From the NCBI GenBank assembly GCA_003194525.1, contig NBIV01000159.1:62001-126000 (forward strand): DNA of 64,000 nt, written 5' to 3'. The DNA is from Gracilariopsis chorda (lineage: Eukaryota > Rhodophyta > Florideophyceae > Gracilariales > Gracilariaceae). The translations under genes and the position numbers were made by a program. The notes under the pieces are model-generated. The model saw nothing but the letters and a program-made list of their open reading frames with translations, made no database searches and was not told where the DNA came from. This document shows positions 37,101 through 47,869 of the stretch, piece after piece; position 1 is the first letter of the stretch; every line of letters begins with the position of its first letter.

Positions 37101-37790
37101 CGCCAGTGCAGTTGCTCTCCGACAACGCCTCGCAGGTCACATCGAAGTTCCTTCAAGATGTTCGCAGTATCTTGGATATTAGAAATATGTTTCCTACTAC
37201 TTATCACCCCCAGATTAATGGGGAGGTAGGAAGGTTTAACTTTATTCTACTCGGTGCCTTACGAGCGTATATGGCTGATCACCCAAAGTCCTTGAAACTT
37301 TACACCGACGCGATGACATACGCGTACAACACACAAGTTCACCAGGTAACATCACTATACTCATTTAAATTGGTTTTGTCGACAGTGCCACCATCCCTGA
37401 CAATCGACGCTCAACAAATTTTGGATAGTTACCCATTCCCGGGTTAATATCGTGATTTGTAAAACAAATGGCTCAAAAAGATGTTTCCTGTCGGTTTTAA
37501 CTCAATTGCGAAGGCTCAGACCGAATTGAAGCAGAATTTTGATGCTAGAAGTTGTAAACCACTATCCAGGTCCTGCGCTGGTGACTACGTGTTTCTACGC
37601 AAGGAAGACGTTATTCCTGAGAAGGAACGTCTTCATGAATTATCGCCAATTGCGAGTGGACCCTATCCAGAGGTTTCAGTTCAAAAGGACACCGTCGTGC
37701 TGGAAATCGATAATTAGCACGAACGGGTATCACGAGATCGTGTCTGCAGCGTGCCTAGTCCATGACAGAGAATCATTTTTTCGTCTACTC
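34142..37790 (+). mobile_element. Partial Ty3/Gypsy element (right, plus strand), fossil
   Basis: Protease (QLSVLDTGAALDVINP), reverse transcriptase (MVKDVYPAPQMDEYIHSVG, RSFLGLPNLYRRFFPNF), RNase H (YEVDTDATXNLVG-type, WAL), integrase (LLVITDRFSKLVRTVPL, LLSDNASQVTSKFLQD, TYHPQINGEVGRF) and a GPF/Y-like end (ASGPYPEVSVQKDTVVLEI) follow in order. It is the same clade as the left partial element, but the protease regions are only about 40% identical by eye, so it is not a recent copy. It has no LTR and no Gag upstream. Broken, about ten breaks. Confidence 0.78.
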
Positions 37791-37799
37791 ACAGTAAGC

Positions 37800-39249
37800 A
37801 GGGAAGATCAACCACACATAGCGCCGTTTAGTTGGATGCTCCTACACCCCGACCCTCGGTACTACCGCACCCGTGTCGTGGTTGGCTGAGCTACATCATA
37901 TATGGGAACCATGAAAAAGTTATCTTGTACTCTCTAGGGTTACCCGTACGCATTCTACGGGAGCGAACACCCCGAATACGGTCCTGGATCCAAATGACCT
38001 ACCCCAACCTAAAGGGAGGGAGAGCGAAGAAAATTCGCATCCGGTTGCTCCGGCATCTGCTGAACCTAGCCAAGGTAATGTGCTCAGGAGTGAGACTGAG
38101 ACTTAAAGTGGAAGTGTTCCCGCAAGCAAGGGTTTTCACAATATAACCGCGCCTTTGGTGAAAAGTGAAGTTAGATTTTAAGAACATTCCCCTGTCATGG
38201 AATTTTCTAATGAGAATAGTATTGTGCCTTCTGAGAAAAGCTCCAGGTCGTTGGAACCATCTCCTTCTCGGTCTTATTCTCAAATTAGAGATGGCAAACC
38301 AGAAAAGTCTGTTTCGGCGCACCAATTCATGGGAAGCAACGACATGGAACTAGAAGGTTGCTCCCTACTGTGGGGCTAGAAGTGTTCTTTTGTGGAAACA
38401 CTTGAAACATATCCTGGTTTAGAAAATGGGTTATTATGTTTGATAACCTGGCGAAAGTGTGTGAGCTCAGCATCTAACCGTTTTCAGCTCCAGTGCAACG
38501 GATTCTATCACTCAAATAACGCGAAGGGGGCGCTAGAACGCAAGGGACTTTTTATTAGTGCGCTGTGCAGCCTTCTGTTAGTTGACAAACGTGTGTTGCA
38601 CATCAGGCGCACCTTGGCCACTCAATTTTGGTTGCATAGGCGCCATGGAAAGTGCAAACCGCTTCCCTGCCTCTCCGTAGCAACGGGTCTCCACCGTCAC
38701 CCGAACATACCACGATATTTGCAAACGTTGTTGCTCGTGAACCTGCAACGGACTCAGTGATCTTGGGGTCTACCCGGAATTCAGACGTTTTCGTCTTACT
38801 ATTGATGTATAACCTTGTGAAAAGTCCCTATGGGGTTCGTGAGTTCTGAGCCCCCATCGTCACGGCTGATTACTATGGTGGTGACCAGTTCCGGCATTCT
38901 TTAGCGGCTCTCTTAGCGCGCTGTAAACTCTCGTGGACAGCAGTGTGGATAAACATTTCAGAGAAGCTGAAGGAAACTGAAACATCCGGTGCTTACCGAC
39001 GGGAATCTGTAGCCGATCGTATCATGCAACAAGGTGTTACCCCCTAAGAGAAGCTCACATATTGCGTCGGCTAGTACGGATATATGCCGGACAGAGATAC
39101 TCGGGAGCCTACTGAACACCTCCCGAGGTCAAAAGGCACCGCATATCACCGAAGGACCGGAACACAGTTTCCCAGCACCCTGGATCAAGCCCAGGTGGGA
39201 TAAGACGAGCCCAGCGTTAGCTGCGATGTCGTGCCTGCGCTGCGGTTGA
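37800..39249 (+). pseudogene. Unassigned coding relic B', downstream of right pol
   Basis: The plus strand keeps a Ser/Glu/Pro-rich part (KSSRSLEPSPSRSYSQIRDG) and a folded-looking part (ADYYGGDQFRHSLAALLAR). Its position and orientation mirror relic B on the left, though direct similarity to B could not be shown by eye. Fossil, broken. Confidence 0.35.
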
Positions 39250-39578
39250 TAGAGGACGAAACTCAGAAAGACTTAGTGTAGAATTTAGAAGTTGTAGTGT
39301 GAAGAGAGAGGCCATTTCGCGATTTCCAATTATCGGTGTCAATACAATATCCTTTTATGGTGTAACAGCAAAAAAACATCCTCAAAAGTGCACAATGTTT
39401 ACAAGGGAATAGATACTTTTAGAAAGAATACAGAAGTATGAAATAAGAATGCATGAAGCTCGTCCTTGGAAGGAAGAGAAGAAGTGAAGAAGGAGCGTGG
39501 AAAATTTCAGGCACCACAAGTTGGTTTACTTATCAAGCTATGAAGCTAAGTTTCTATACTGCCGACTCTAAGATGTAC

Positions 39579-41262
39579 TTACCCGAATGAGAGGCCAATA
39601 CTACCAGTTGGACGGAAGCTGCACCGTTCAGTGACAAGAAAATCAGGCAGGAGAGCGCTGTTTCCTGCGGCCTTGGCGTTCCGGGCATTACCCAGCACAT
39701 GACTATAGACTAGGTCTGCCACAGTCCCATGATGGAGGGTCGGGTCATCCCAGTCGAAGGGAGGCGTGTAATTCTTAGGAAACACGAATCCCTCGGGATG
39801 TCCGATTGGAACCGTGAATGGTTGTTCTCGCAAAGCCATCGCATGGTGGCGCATGATAATAGTCCTGTCTTACGGATTAGAGTATACAAAGTCGGGTAGA
39901 AGGACACCCCGGAAATCGGTCGTACGGTCCAGTGTACCCCACAGGCTGGTTCTCAAGCGGAACTTGGTCCCAATCAACACGGTAGATTACATCGACCAGA
40001 CAAAGGAGATCTTCCCAGTTCTTTTGGGATTTCAAGGCGGTATACAGGTCCTGGTAACGGATAGTCGTCCGGAGCAATGGAGAAATATACCAAACATGGT
40101 AATGGTCATATGCATCCCAGAGGAGCTGTACCGCTACGCGGGCACCGCATTCAGCTGCTATCAGGAACCACTAATCCGAGTACGGGTTATTGATCAATCG
40201 AAAGCCGGCATAGTATACACTCGGCGGCACTTCGGCAAAGCACCCACGCGGGACTTCAACAATACTCCACCATGCAGAAATAGCGACGTACAATGAGCTC
40301 ATCACGTCGTTCCAAATATTCTACACTTCCAAGTGAGGGTATGGAATCAGAAATCTCCTGTGCGAACGAGTCTTGCGCTCAAAACGAGCTCGGCGATGGA
40401 CGTTATACTGCGTCTCAGACCTGCAAACGTGGCGGAACTCTGCCCTGAGTATGAGACGACTCCAGAGGAGCATGTCTCGAGTCCCCTGAGGTTGAATGGA
40501 CCAGTAGTTTGGTTACAGAAACAGGCCCACAGCATCACCATAAGCCATGTCACCTGCGACAATATGTTCGCCCCAGACTCCGTGTACACTTTAGTTGGCC
40601 AAACGCGCCATGTCGGAACGGACTTGGCCAAAAGTTTCACCGCGTCCTCGTTGTAAGAGATGCGGGTCCACTGCGAATCGCGTTGGCCAGTCTCGATAGT
40701 GCACCATGTTGCGCGGGATTTCTCCGGGAAGAAAGCCTTCCACGGCTTAGGAGTCAATCAAGGGTTTGTCAGCAACCGCAGTCGGGTGAAACCATGAAGC
40801 ACGGCAGAAAAGCAACCAGTCGGTGCGGGTGTTTCGGATACTGAGTGATTCACGCGAAAGTCAGCCTCTGGAGCTAACTGTCAATGGCATTGCTTGAGAA
40901 CTGTTCCAATCGATCGAATGAACGTCAAAAACCTGAATAGGTGGATGAGGAGGATACCCTTGGGGGTCAAACGACCGTTGAGCGGGATTCGAGAAGTCCT
41001 GGCCTCGCTATCTTGCTGCTGAGTTCCTTGCGGTAGCGGCGCGGACTGAAAACCCCCGAATTGACCTCGTACATCCTGGAAGAAAACGTTTTTGCCTGAA
41101 AAAGACGGAGCCTCGGATGAAGCTCCAGACGGCACGAAAGACAGATTGGCTGATGGCCCAACCGTCCCAGAAAGCGGGTTTGTGTGAGACGGCTAAATTT
41201 CTGCGATAGGGGAAGAGGGCACTGGTGAAGCACGATTTCGAGGAATTGGAGGAGAGTCTCAA
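39579..41262 (-). pseudogene. Unassigned coding relic A', related to A at 26.1-28.0 kb
   Basis: The minus strand contains NWEDLLCLVDVIYRVDWDQV and TVPIGHPEGFVFPKNYTPPF, matching the order and pattern of relic A. It faces relic B' on the other strand, just as A faces B. No domain is recognised. Fossil, broken. Confidence 0.4.
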
Positions 41263-41561
41263 GGTTTATCTCGCTCGCATGGAGAGTTGTGCGTGCATGA
41301 TAAGGAAACCCGAGAGTCGGTAGGAGCCGTCTTTGGTTGCAAATTTATGTCTCTGTCCACTGGCGTCTTCCCGCTCTCGGCAGCATGAATGCTTGTCCAA
41401 AGAGGAGGAGATGTGGAGCAATGGATAATCTGAAGGTCGGAAGTAGATGGTTCTCATATGGCGACTGTTTTCAATAGTGAGCATACGCATTCAGAATTCG
41501 GCAGAGTACGAAGCAGAATTCTGCCAAAATCATTACACTGAAACAAGGAAAAGCGGCCTTC

Positions 41562-41590
41562 GGCCACCGGCGTCGCTTCGCGCCGTGGCC
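41562..41590. repeat. GC-rich hairpin beyond the Helitron helicase
   Basis: GGCCAC (41562-41567) pairs with GTGGCC (41585-41590) and GGCG with CGCC inside it, leaving a TCGCTTCG loop. A second small inverted pair, GGCC-TTC-GGCC, overlaps it at 41555-41565. It lies 62-90 bp past the helicase stop codon, where Helitrons carry their 3' terminal hairpin. The expected CTRR end was not identified beside it. Confidence 0.5.
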
Positions 41591-41651
41591 AAAAGTTTGC
41601 ATAAGATATCTGCACAAATTTTGGTTTACGCATAAACTAAACTATGTCAAA

Positions 41652-43390
41652 CTAATGACGCCCCTCTAGAAAGTCTACAGCTTCTTGGAAAACGGGGTTT
41701 TTGATGCTCACCGGCAGTGAATGGAAATACTGCGCATTTTGAGGCGTCTCGTCTTCACTATGCAGCAGTAACACATCATCAGATGTTCTGACACGCGAAA
41801 GTCCAAAATACACCTGACCCGGTGAAAAAATGTTTGTTCGAAAGTCAATTATCATTTTCTTCAGCGTTCGTCTTTGCGCTTTATGCACAGTTGCTGCAAA
41901 TGCCAATCTGATGGAAAACTGTCGACGTTTGATTTTCACATCTGCAAACTCGAAAACAAAGTCAATACGGTGCAGTAAAAAGCTTTGCTGAATTTCCCCA
42001 TGTTCATCAATGCCCGAAAGTTGAATCACTCTTCGAGAAATGATTGTAACGATAAACATCTTTCCATTCAGCAAGTGCCCATGAAGTACATTTCGAATCA
42101 CCGTAACAGGAACACCCAACTTCAGTTTCAAATGGTGGTGCGGGACTCTAGTTGGAGCGTAATTATACGTCAGTTCAGGCCCAATGATACTATTTGTGTG
42201 AAAGTTTTCACCTGTTGGCCATCGGTTGGGAACGATCGTCGTTGCAGACTTCAAGTCGAACATCCTTCCTGGGAAATACTCCAATGCGTTCTGGTTATGT
42301 TCCTCCACTAATTGGTTTGTTTGCGCAACAATCAATCGGTTGAGCTTGACATCTTCTTTGTTCCGTGTTTTAAATCATTTCCAAAGCAACTTGTATGCTT
42401 CGTGTAAATCTGACGTGGACATAAGCGGAAGCGTTACAGATGCTGGAAACGTCCCACGACCAAGACTGAGCAAACCTTTTGCAAAAACTGGATCATCTTG
42501 TTGACGAACCTGTTCTGTAAGGCGAAGAACTTTCACTCTTCTGTCCCAACGCTCGCAAGAGTACCATGGAAGCTCCCGTAGGAGACTCACTGGAATAACA
42601 CGAATTGTTCCATCCCTTTCGAATACTGTTCTCGTTCTTGGAACGACTGGAAGCAGTTGCATACAATCGCCTGCCATAACTACGACCATGCCTCCAAAGG
42701 TTTTCGTAGAGTTTCTTAAGTCCTTCAGTACGGTGTTCAAAATCTCGAAGAGCATTTTTGGGCACATTGAAGCTTCATGAATTACCAGCAAAATAGTCTT
42801 CCGTACTACTTCTGCTCTCTGTGATCGTGGTCCGTACTTGGAAAGTGTCCGACGCTCTCTACTCTGCGAATCTTTGTTGTCATCAACTCCCAATCCAAGA
42901 AAACTATGCAAAGGTCTTCCGCCTTCATATAGGGCAGCAGCAATACCTGTTGTGGTTGTCATCTGCACCAATAAGCCTTCGTGCTCAACAATATCTTTCA
43001 GAAAAGATAGGAGATAGGTCTTCCCTGTCCCCGCTCGTCCTTGTAAGAAGAAAACGCTTCCGTGTGTGTTGCGTCTTTCATACTCTCCCATTCTATCTTG
43101 GTATTGTACTTCTCTCATTATTTTTTCAAAAGCCTTCTGGCGTTCTTTCAGATCATCATATCTCTCTTTTAACCTTCGCCTGGACCTCGAAGAAGAGCTG
43201 CGACGTACTTCAGCTTTTTCCTCTGCTAATTGCAGTTCGCTCTCTCTGAGATGAAGTTGTGATACAGTATGATGAAAGAACGGATCATTTCTGATAAGCC
43301 GACCGCAATGTCTGTCCGAAATCTCAATGATTCTTTGAAATATTTCTTCTCTTCTTTGTGGTCGGTTTTCCTCGGTTATATCTGCAGTTA
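41652..43390 (-). pseudogene. Helitron Pif1-like helicase part
   Basis: Walker A reads GRAGTGKTYLL. A later DEAx-like box reads VIHEASMCPKMLFEILN, in which His replaces the usual first Asp. GGMVVVMAGDCMQLLPV is the sensor region. The C-terminal part has KLKLGVPVTVIRN, FAATVHKAQRRTLKKMIIDF and VYFGLSRVRTSDDVLLL, the classic end of Pif1/Helitron helicases. A charged coiled-coil stretch (about 43,130-43,380) precedes it. One TGA (42375-42377) divides the two halves, in a Lys-stop-Phe context where Arg (CGA) is plausible. Unwinding by this domain would drive rolling-circle transfer. Inactive as it stands. Confidence 0.9.
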
Positions 43391-43397
43391 GAGCTCG

Positions 43398-45041
43398 TTA
43401 GTGCTTTTCAATCACAATTTTAGGATTTATCCCTTGTTGAAAGGAAATTACGACCAAGTAACGCAGCTCAGCAGGAGTAGCATGGTATCTTACTGCCTCA
43501 TCAAAAGCAGTTTCGTACTCGTCACCATGGATGTATTGTCCACGGGCTACTGCCGCTTCTCTATAAGTTGAGTAGGATTCGCTCCAAACACGTTTCGGAT
43601 CATCAAAGGAGCTGAATGCAGAGTTCATGAGCAATATTCGAAGAGCGAATAGCTCGGGATTTGCGGGAGAAGCAAATCTAATTCGAGTCACAGTTAGATC
43701 ATTTTCGGATCGCTGCACTACGTACATTCGTGAACTTCGTCCATCCCGAGTGGAGTCAGACTCCGGTACAGAGCGGGGTAGCTTATGGTATACACGTACA
43801 GTCTCGTAGTATGTCATGTAGTCCAAGTCCATGTACCGGGAGGGTCTTCTGAAATATCTTTCCAGCAGGGAAGACTTCAGACGTCTAGGCAGTCTTACAT
43901 TTCGAATCAAAACCTGTCACTCTCCACGGAGATGTATGTCAAGTGCCTGTACAGTTGGATTGATGCGAACATGCCTGAACTCAAAGAGGTTCCATGCAGC
44001 TTCAACCGCGCCCACCACTCTCGCTCTCATGTACGCCCTGATCTCATTTTGAAGCATGTCGCTCAGTGCACTTGATTGGCTTTCCGTTCGACTTGATACA
44101 ACCAAATCCTGTTCTTTGGCACTCTTGAAAGCATATTTCATCAGATAGGCTAAGGCGCTGCCACCTTGGGTTCTTTCAACATTGATGTGAGCCTTGTACT
44201 TCACTGTGAGATCTGGATTGTACGGAACCACTTTCAAATCTTCTGTCCTTCTTCTTCGGTAGGTCACTAGATTTGTGTACTCATTTATCATTGTTTCAGC
44301 CACAATTTCTTGTCGATCATACCCAAATCAGCACCTCCTGTCAGAGATACGACCACGGCAATATGGAGAGTGTCTGTGCATATTGATTTTCTTCACCAAT
44401 TTTCTGAGTTCCTGGTCCTCAGTCGAGTCACCCCGAGGCAGTCCGGCTTTGATCAAAGTGTCCATGATCTCAGGATCTTGAATTATGCCCCCCTCCAACC
44501 AAAGAAGAATATGATGGTGTGGAGTATTTCTCTCCTGGAACTCAAGTTTGGAGGCAATCCCAATTCATTTCAAGACAAAGAGCTCTTCTGAATTATTCTG
44601 TAGATCCTTCATGATTGAATTTGCATACTGGTTGTAAACTATTGCAATAAGATCTGGCCTATCAAAAGGACGGCATCTGTCACCCTGTGGAGAAAATACT
44701 CCGGTGTTTTCGTTGTCCATACTAAGCCTTTTCATCTCTTCTCGCCATACGTTCATTGTGACTGTGACGAAAAGCTTCGGGGAGCCCAGTCGAGCTACCA
44801 TTGCTTGCACATCCAGTAGTTTTTCTCTCCAGTGCGCTGAAGAGTATTTGTGACTACCGGGAAGGAAGAGTTTACTGGGAGGGCCAAGTTCATCTGTTCT
44901 GGTATGGGTTCCAGCTTGCAGCTCCCGTTCTTCAACCATTCTCATCTGTTCTGTTTCCAAGTAACGAAGTCTTAAGTCTTCAAAGTTTGTGCTAGTACGA
45001 TGCAACCATTGCTGAAGAAGAGTACCAGAGTTCAGCAGCAC
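43398..45041 (-). pseudogene. Helitron Rep nuclease part
   Basis: FVTVTMNVWREEMKRL and RPDLIAIVYNQYANSIMKDL are the Helitron-like N region. EFQERNTPHHHILLWLEGG carries the metal-binding histidines. NMHRHSPYC, a stop where the conserved CRFG arginine belongs (44328), then VVPYNPDLTVKYKAHINVE and LAYLMKYAFKSAKE with the catalytic tyrosine region follow. The segment at 43,400-43,910 (MYVVQRSENDLTVTRIRF to VARGQYIHGDE) is the family's linker to the helicase. The stops in this part are TGA at 44565, 44328 and 43917. Confidence 0.88.
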
Positions 45042-45096
45042 ATGAGGTGTACAGTCTTCCCTTAGAGTGTTCTGCCCATGTTAGGCTTCTTTCGTC

Positions 45097-46448
45097 TCAG
45101 TTGTTCGCATCCCCCGATGAAATATATGTTGCTGTATCATACGGGGCATGAATCTCACCGTAAGGGTAGAGCAGTGGAAAAGCTCCCTTCTCAGCTTCCA
45201 TTGAGTCAGGATTTAAACACTTGTACTTGACAACTCGACGTCGAAGATTTCCGGTTAACATGTGATGGGATTCTCTTCCGCCTACCAGCTGGGCAACTGG
45301 GGCTTCCGACCGGAACAGTCCACTTGGCTCTACAACGAAATCTGTCATTGCAAGAGGTCGGCCTCAGCTGTCTTCTGGTGACGGTCCTGCACCAGAGCTC
45401 ACCTCGATTCGGGCTTCATAGGCACCTTGATAATTCGGGACAACTATTTCTTTCTGAATAGCGTCTGCAGAGATGTCCAGAGTAGATTCGTCCGCGTTTG
45501 ATCTCCTTCGAACACTTTCATCTGGTCTGAACAAATTTCTATATCTCTGTCGGACAATATCTGGTCTTGGTTGCATGAGATCGTACAACTTTGGAACCAA
45601 GTAACGAATATTCGGGTTAGACACCATTCTTCTCGTGAAAGAAGAATAATAATCCCGTGAATTAAGACTGGCAGGACCTTCCGACCACAAATATGTGTAG
45701 CGCACGTCCTGGCCTGGAACAGAAAGAGACATATTGCCTTGAAGTCGAAGAAATGATGGACCTCCACCCCGAACGTACTTCATATCCATGAATGTGACAA
45801 CGGATGCAAATAACACATTTAAGTGTGTTGATAGCGTTTGAAAAGAACGCAAGCGATATATGTCTTCAAGTTGCGAATTGATATGCACTCGTCTGAAAGA
45901 AACTCCAAGCGATCTGGAGCTTTCATATCCACAGCATGTTCCTTCGGTCTCTGCACTGTGCCACAATATTTGCACATACGAATACGAAGCACCCGCCCCG
46001 AATCTTTGAGAGGACACCGAGGTGCTCGATGGCCGTTTGCACCGCACGTCCCACAACACGCTGGAAGTGTGCCAGTGACTGGTTGGTAGTCCGGATATGA
46101 AGAGCTTGGACGTGGGAGGCCTTCACGAATATTTTCTGCCCTTGCATCCCAGACATTTTTTGCTCCATAGTCAATGCCTTGGCGAGGTCTCCCAGCGAAC
46201 CGCATAACCGTGCTATCTCGTTCCTGTTCAATACCGGAAGAATGAGAGGAGTTCAAGTATATCTCTTCAGGGTTGTGAGGTTCTATAAAATTTTGAGGAA
46301 GCTCGGTTCTAGTTCCTAATTCCACCTGCGCAAGCTCATCGGTTATGTCTCGTTGATGCACGGGCTGTATATTCTCTCTTGGACGACGGCCTGCTCCTGA
46401 CCGGCGACCACCACGTCGTGATTGGGTTCGATGCGAAGAAGAACTCAT
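45097..46448 (-). pseudogene. Helitron N-terminal zinc-binding part
   Basis: It starts at the ATG 46446-46448 with a Ser/Arg/Gly-rich basic tail. A CCHC knuckle follows (CGTCGANGHRAPRC, C-x2-C-x4-H-x4-C), then a second Cys pair (CKYCGTVQRPKEH). The frame changes near 45,850. The next frame continues with THLNVLFASVVTFMDMKYV and FLRLQGNMSL, the segment that precedes the Helitron N domain, and includes a TGA at 45364. It probably binds the element's own DNA ends. Confidence 0.75.
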
Positions 46449-46788
46449 GTCGGACTGCAGGAGCTGGAGAGAGGTTGAGAGATTTGGTAATCACCTTTCC
46501 ATGGAACATGAACCGTCTCTGCCCCTTAAGTAGAGAACTGGTGTTGCATAATAGTTTCCCGCCTGACATATACGTATACATGTTTTCTTCATTGTCTCAA
46601 GATGTTCCTGACACCATCAGTACCTGGATAGTTTACATTCGTTGTACTTTACTAAGTGCATATGCATTGCATTCTTATTCGGTCTTGGTTTCAGACGTCA
46701 ATACATATGGAGTACGATTTACCTACGTATGCAACGTATAGTTTGTTCCTATTCTTGTTACAGCGTCCTACGTTTCTAGAACTGTATG
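46449..46788. other. Upstream region of the Helitron
   Basis: No gene on either strand. It probably holds the Helitron promoter and 5' end, which could not be placed. Confidence 0.35.
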
Positions 46789-46992
46789 GCCTACTTATGC
46801 ACTACATAGATTAAAACTATATTTGTTGGAAGGGTATACGTTTGCAGTACTGCGCAGCCTAGGTATGTGCTACGTAAACTAGAACTATTTTTGTTAGAAG
46901 GGTATACGTTTGCAGTACTGTGCAGCCTACGTATGCACTACGTAAAATATAACTATTTTTGTTAGAAGGGTATACGTAGGTTGTACTATACC
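46789..46992. repeat. Three tandem copies of a 68-bp repeat
   Basis: The units are 46789-46856, 46857-46924 and 46925-46992, each exactly 68 bp. They share GCCTA, CTACGTAAA, ACTATTTTTGTTAGAAGGGT and ATACGT. Units 1 and 2 also share TTTGCAGTACTG, while unit 3 ends differently. The array lies between the Helitron and the 125-codon gene. Confidence 0.92.
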
Positions 46993-47165
46993 CAATTTAT
47001 TTTGTTGTTTGAATAGGTTACGTTTCTATTTTACCTATTGTCTAATGTGCTGAAGATTGTGTAATTAAGCTAGAGCGTACCCTAAAGTCGCAGAAAACTT
47101 TTTTCCAAGCAGCCACCTACAACTTATTTTACTCTACTTTTTCTTTTCAACTATTTTCTAACACC

Positions 47166-47543
47166 ATGGCCGATATGTCCCAAACAGAGGTTCGCTACCT
47201 ACAACTATGCCGTTTGCGCGACCGCAAGGATGCTATTCTACCGCGCTTGGGAACATTATTGGAAAAAATGTGCATCATACAGGCTGCATTGAAGCACACT
47301 GATATGCACCATGGCAATGTCAATTGGCTTTTTTTGGAAGAGATTTTGTGCTCCATTGGCCCAAAAATCGACATCGTGTACACGGAATTGGAAGACTACC
47401 GCGTGATTGGACGCAGCAAGAATTTGCCTGTTCGCTGGCCGTCAGAGATATCCATGTGTGAGATGGGCTCAACGGGGCTGATAGACGTTGAGGCTGTGGA
47501 GAGTGACAGATCGTACACGTGCTCGACCGATTCGCGCCAGTAG
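47166..47543 (+). CDS. Hypothetical protein, 125 residues, intact
   Basis: An undamaged frame has a good start context (ACACCATGG) and a TAG stop, with AATAAA 42 bp downstream. The predicted protein is helical at the N terminus (YLQLCRLRDRKDAILPRLGT, LLEKMCIIQAALKH) and acidic and Ser-rich at the C terminus, with no signal peptide or membrane segment. No family is recognised. It lies between two decayed DNA transposons, so its intactness suggests either a host gene under selection or a young passenger. Its upstream region contains the 68-bp repeat array about 175 bp away. Confidence 0.6.
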   Translation: MADMSQTEVRYLQLCRLRDRKDAILPRLGTLLEKMCIIQAALKHTDMHHGNVNWLFLEEILCSIGPKIDIVYTELEDYRVIGRSKNLPVRWPSEISMCEMGSTGLIDVEAVESDRSYTCSTDSRQ

Positions 47544-47584
47544 GGCAAATCCTTTGATTACCATTGGCTGCTTGTTTGGAGGGA

Positions 47585-47590
47585 AATAAA
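47585..47590 (+). terminator. Poly(A) signal of the 125-codon gene
   Basis: AATAAA lies 42 bp after the stop codon. Confidence 0.5.
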
Positions 47591-47869
47591 TGTGCTTTTA
47601 TTGATGTATTCTAAGGGGTCAACTTGCTCTTTGTCAGAGCAATCCTTAGGTGGGTTAGATTTAGTTTACAGAATTCTCTAGCGAAGATTTCACGAATAAT
47701 GCTGAATAGTGCGTCGTTACCGAAGTCGCGTGAGTAAAGCTAGGAGTACCACGTGTAATACATTTTACGAATTTCGCGGTAAAGAGCTAACCGTACATGC
47801 ACCACGGCGAGCACCATACGGCCCAGCAACCGCGGTACAGCCACGCCCAGCAACCGCGACGCAGCCACG

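Larger units (their letters stand above)
41652..46448 (-). mobile_element. Helitron (rolling-circle transposon), decayed
   Basis: The minus strand encodes, in order, a basic zinc-knuckle N terminus, a Helitron-like N domain, a Rep nuclease with an HUH-type motif (TPHHHILLWL) and a YxxKYxxK motif (YLMKYAFK), a linker typical of Helitrons (VARGQYIHGDEYETAFDEA) and a Pif1-like helicase ending at 41652. From about 45,050 to 41,652 all parts share one frame, interrupted by TGA 44565, TGA 44328, TGA 43917, TAA 43398 and TGA 42375. Two frame changes (near 45,850 and 45,070) bracket another segment with a TGA at 45364. The ends were not resolved. Confidence 0.92.

Noticed and set aside
46789-46992. 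CRISPR-like array
   Set aside because: The 68-bp units are contiguous without spacers, and the context is eukaryotic.
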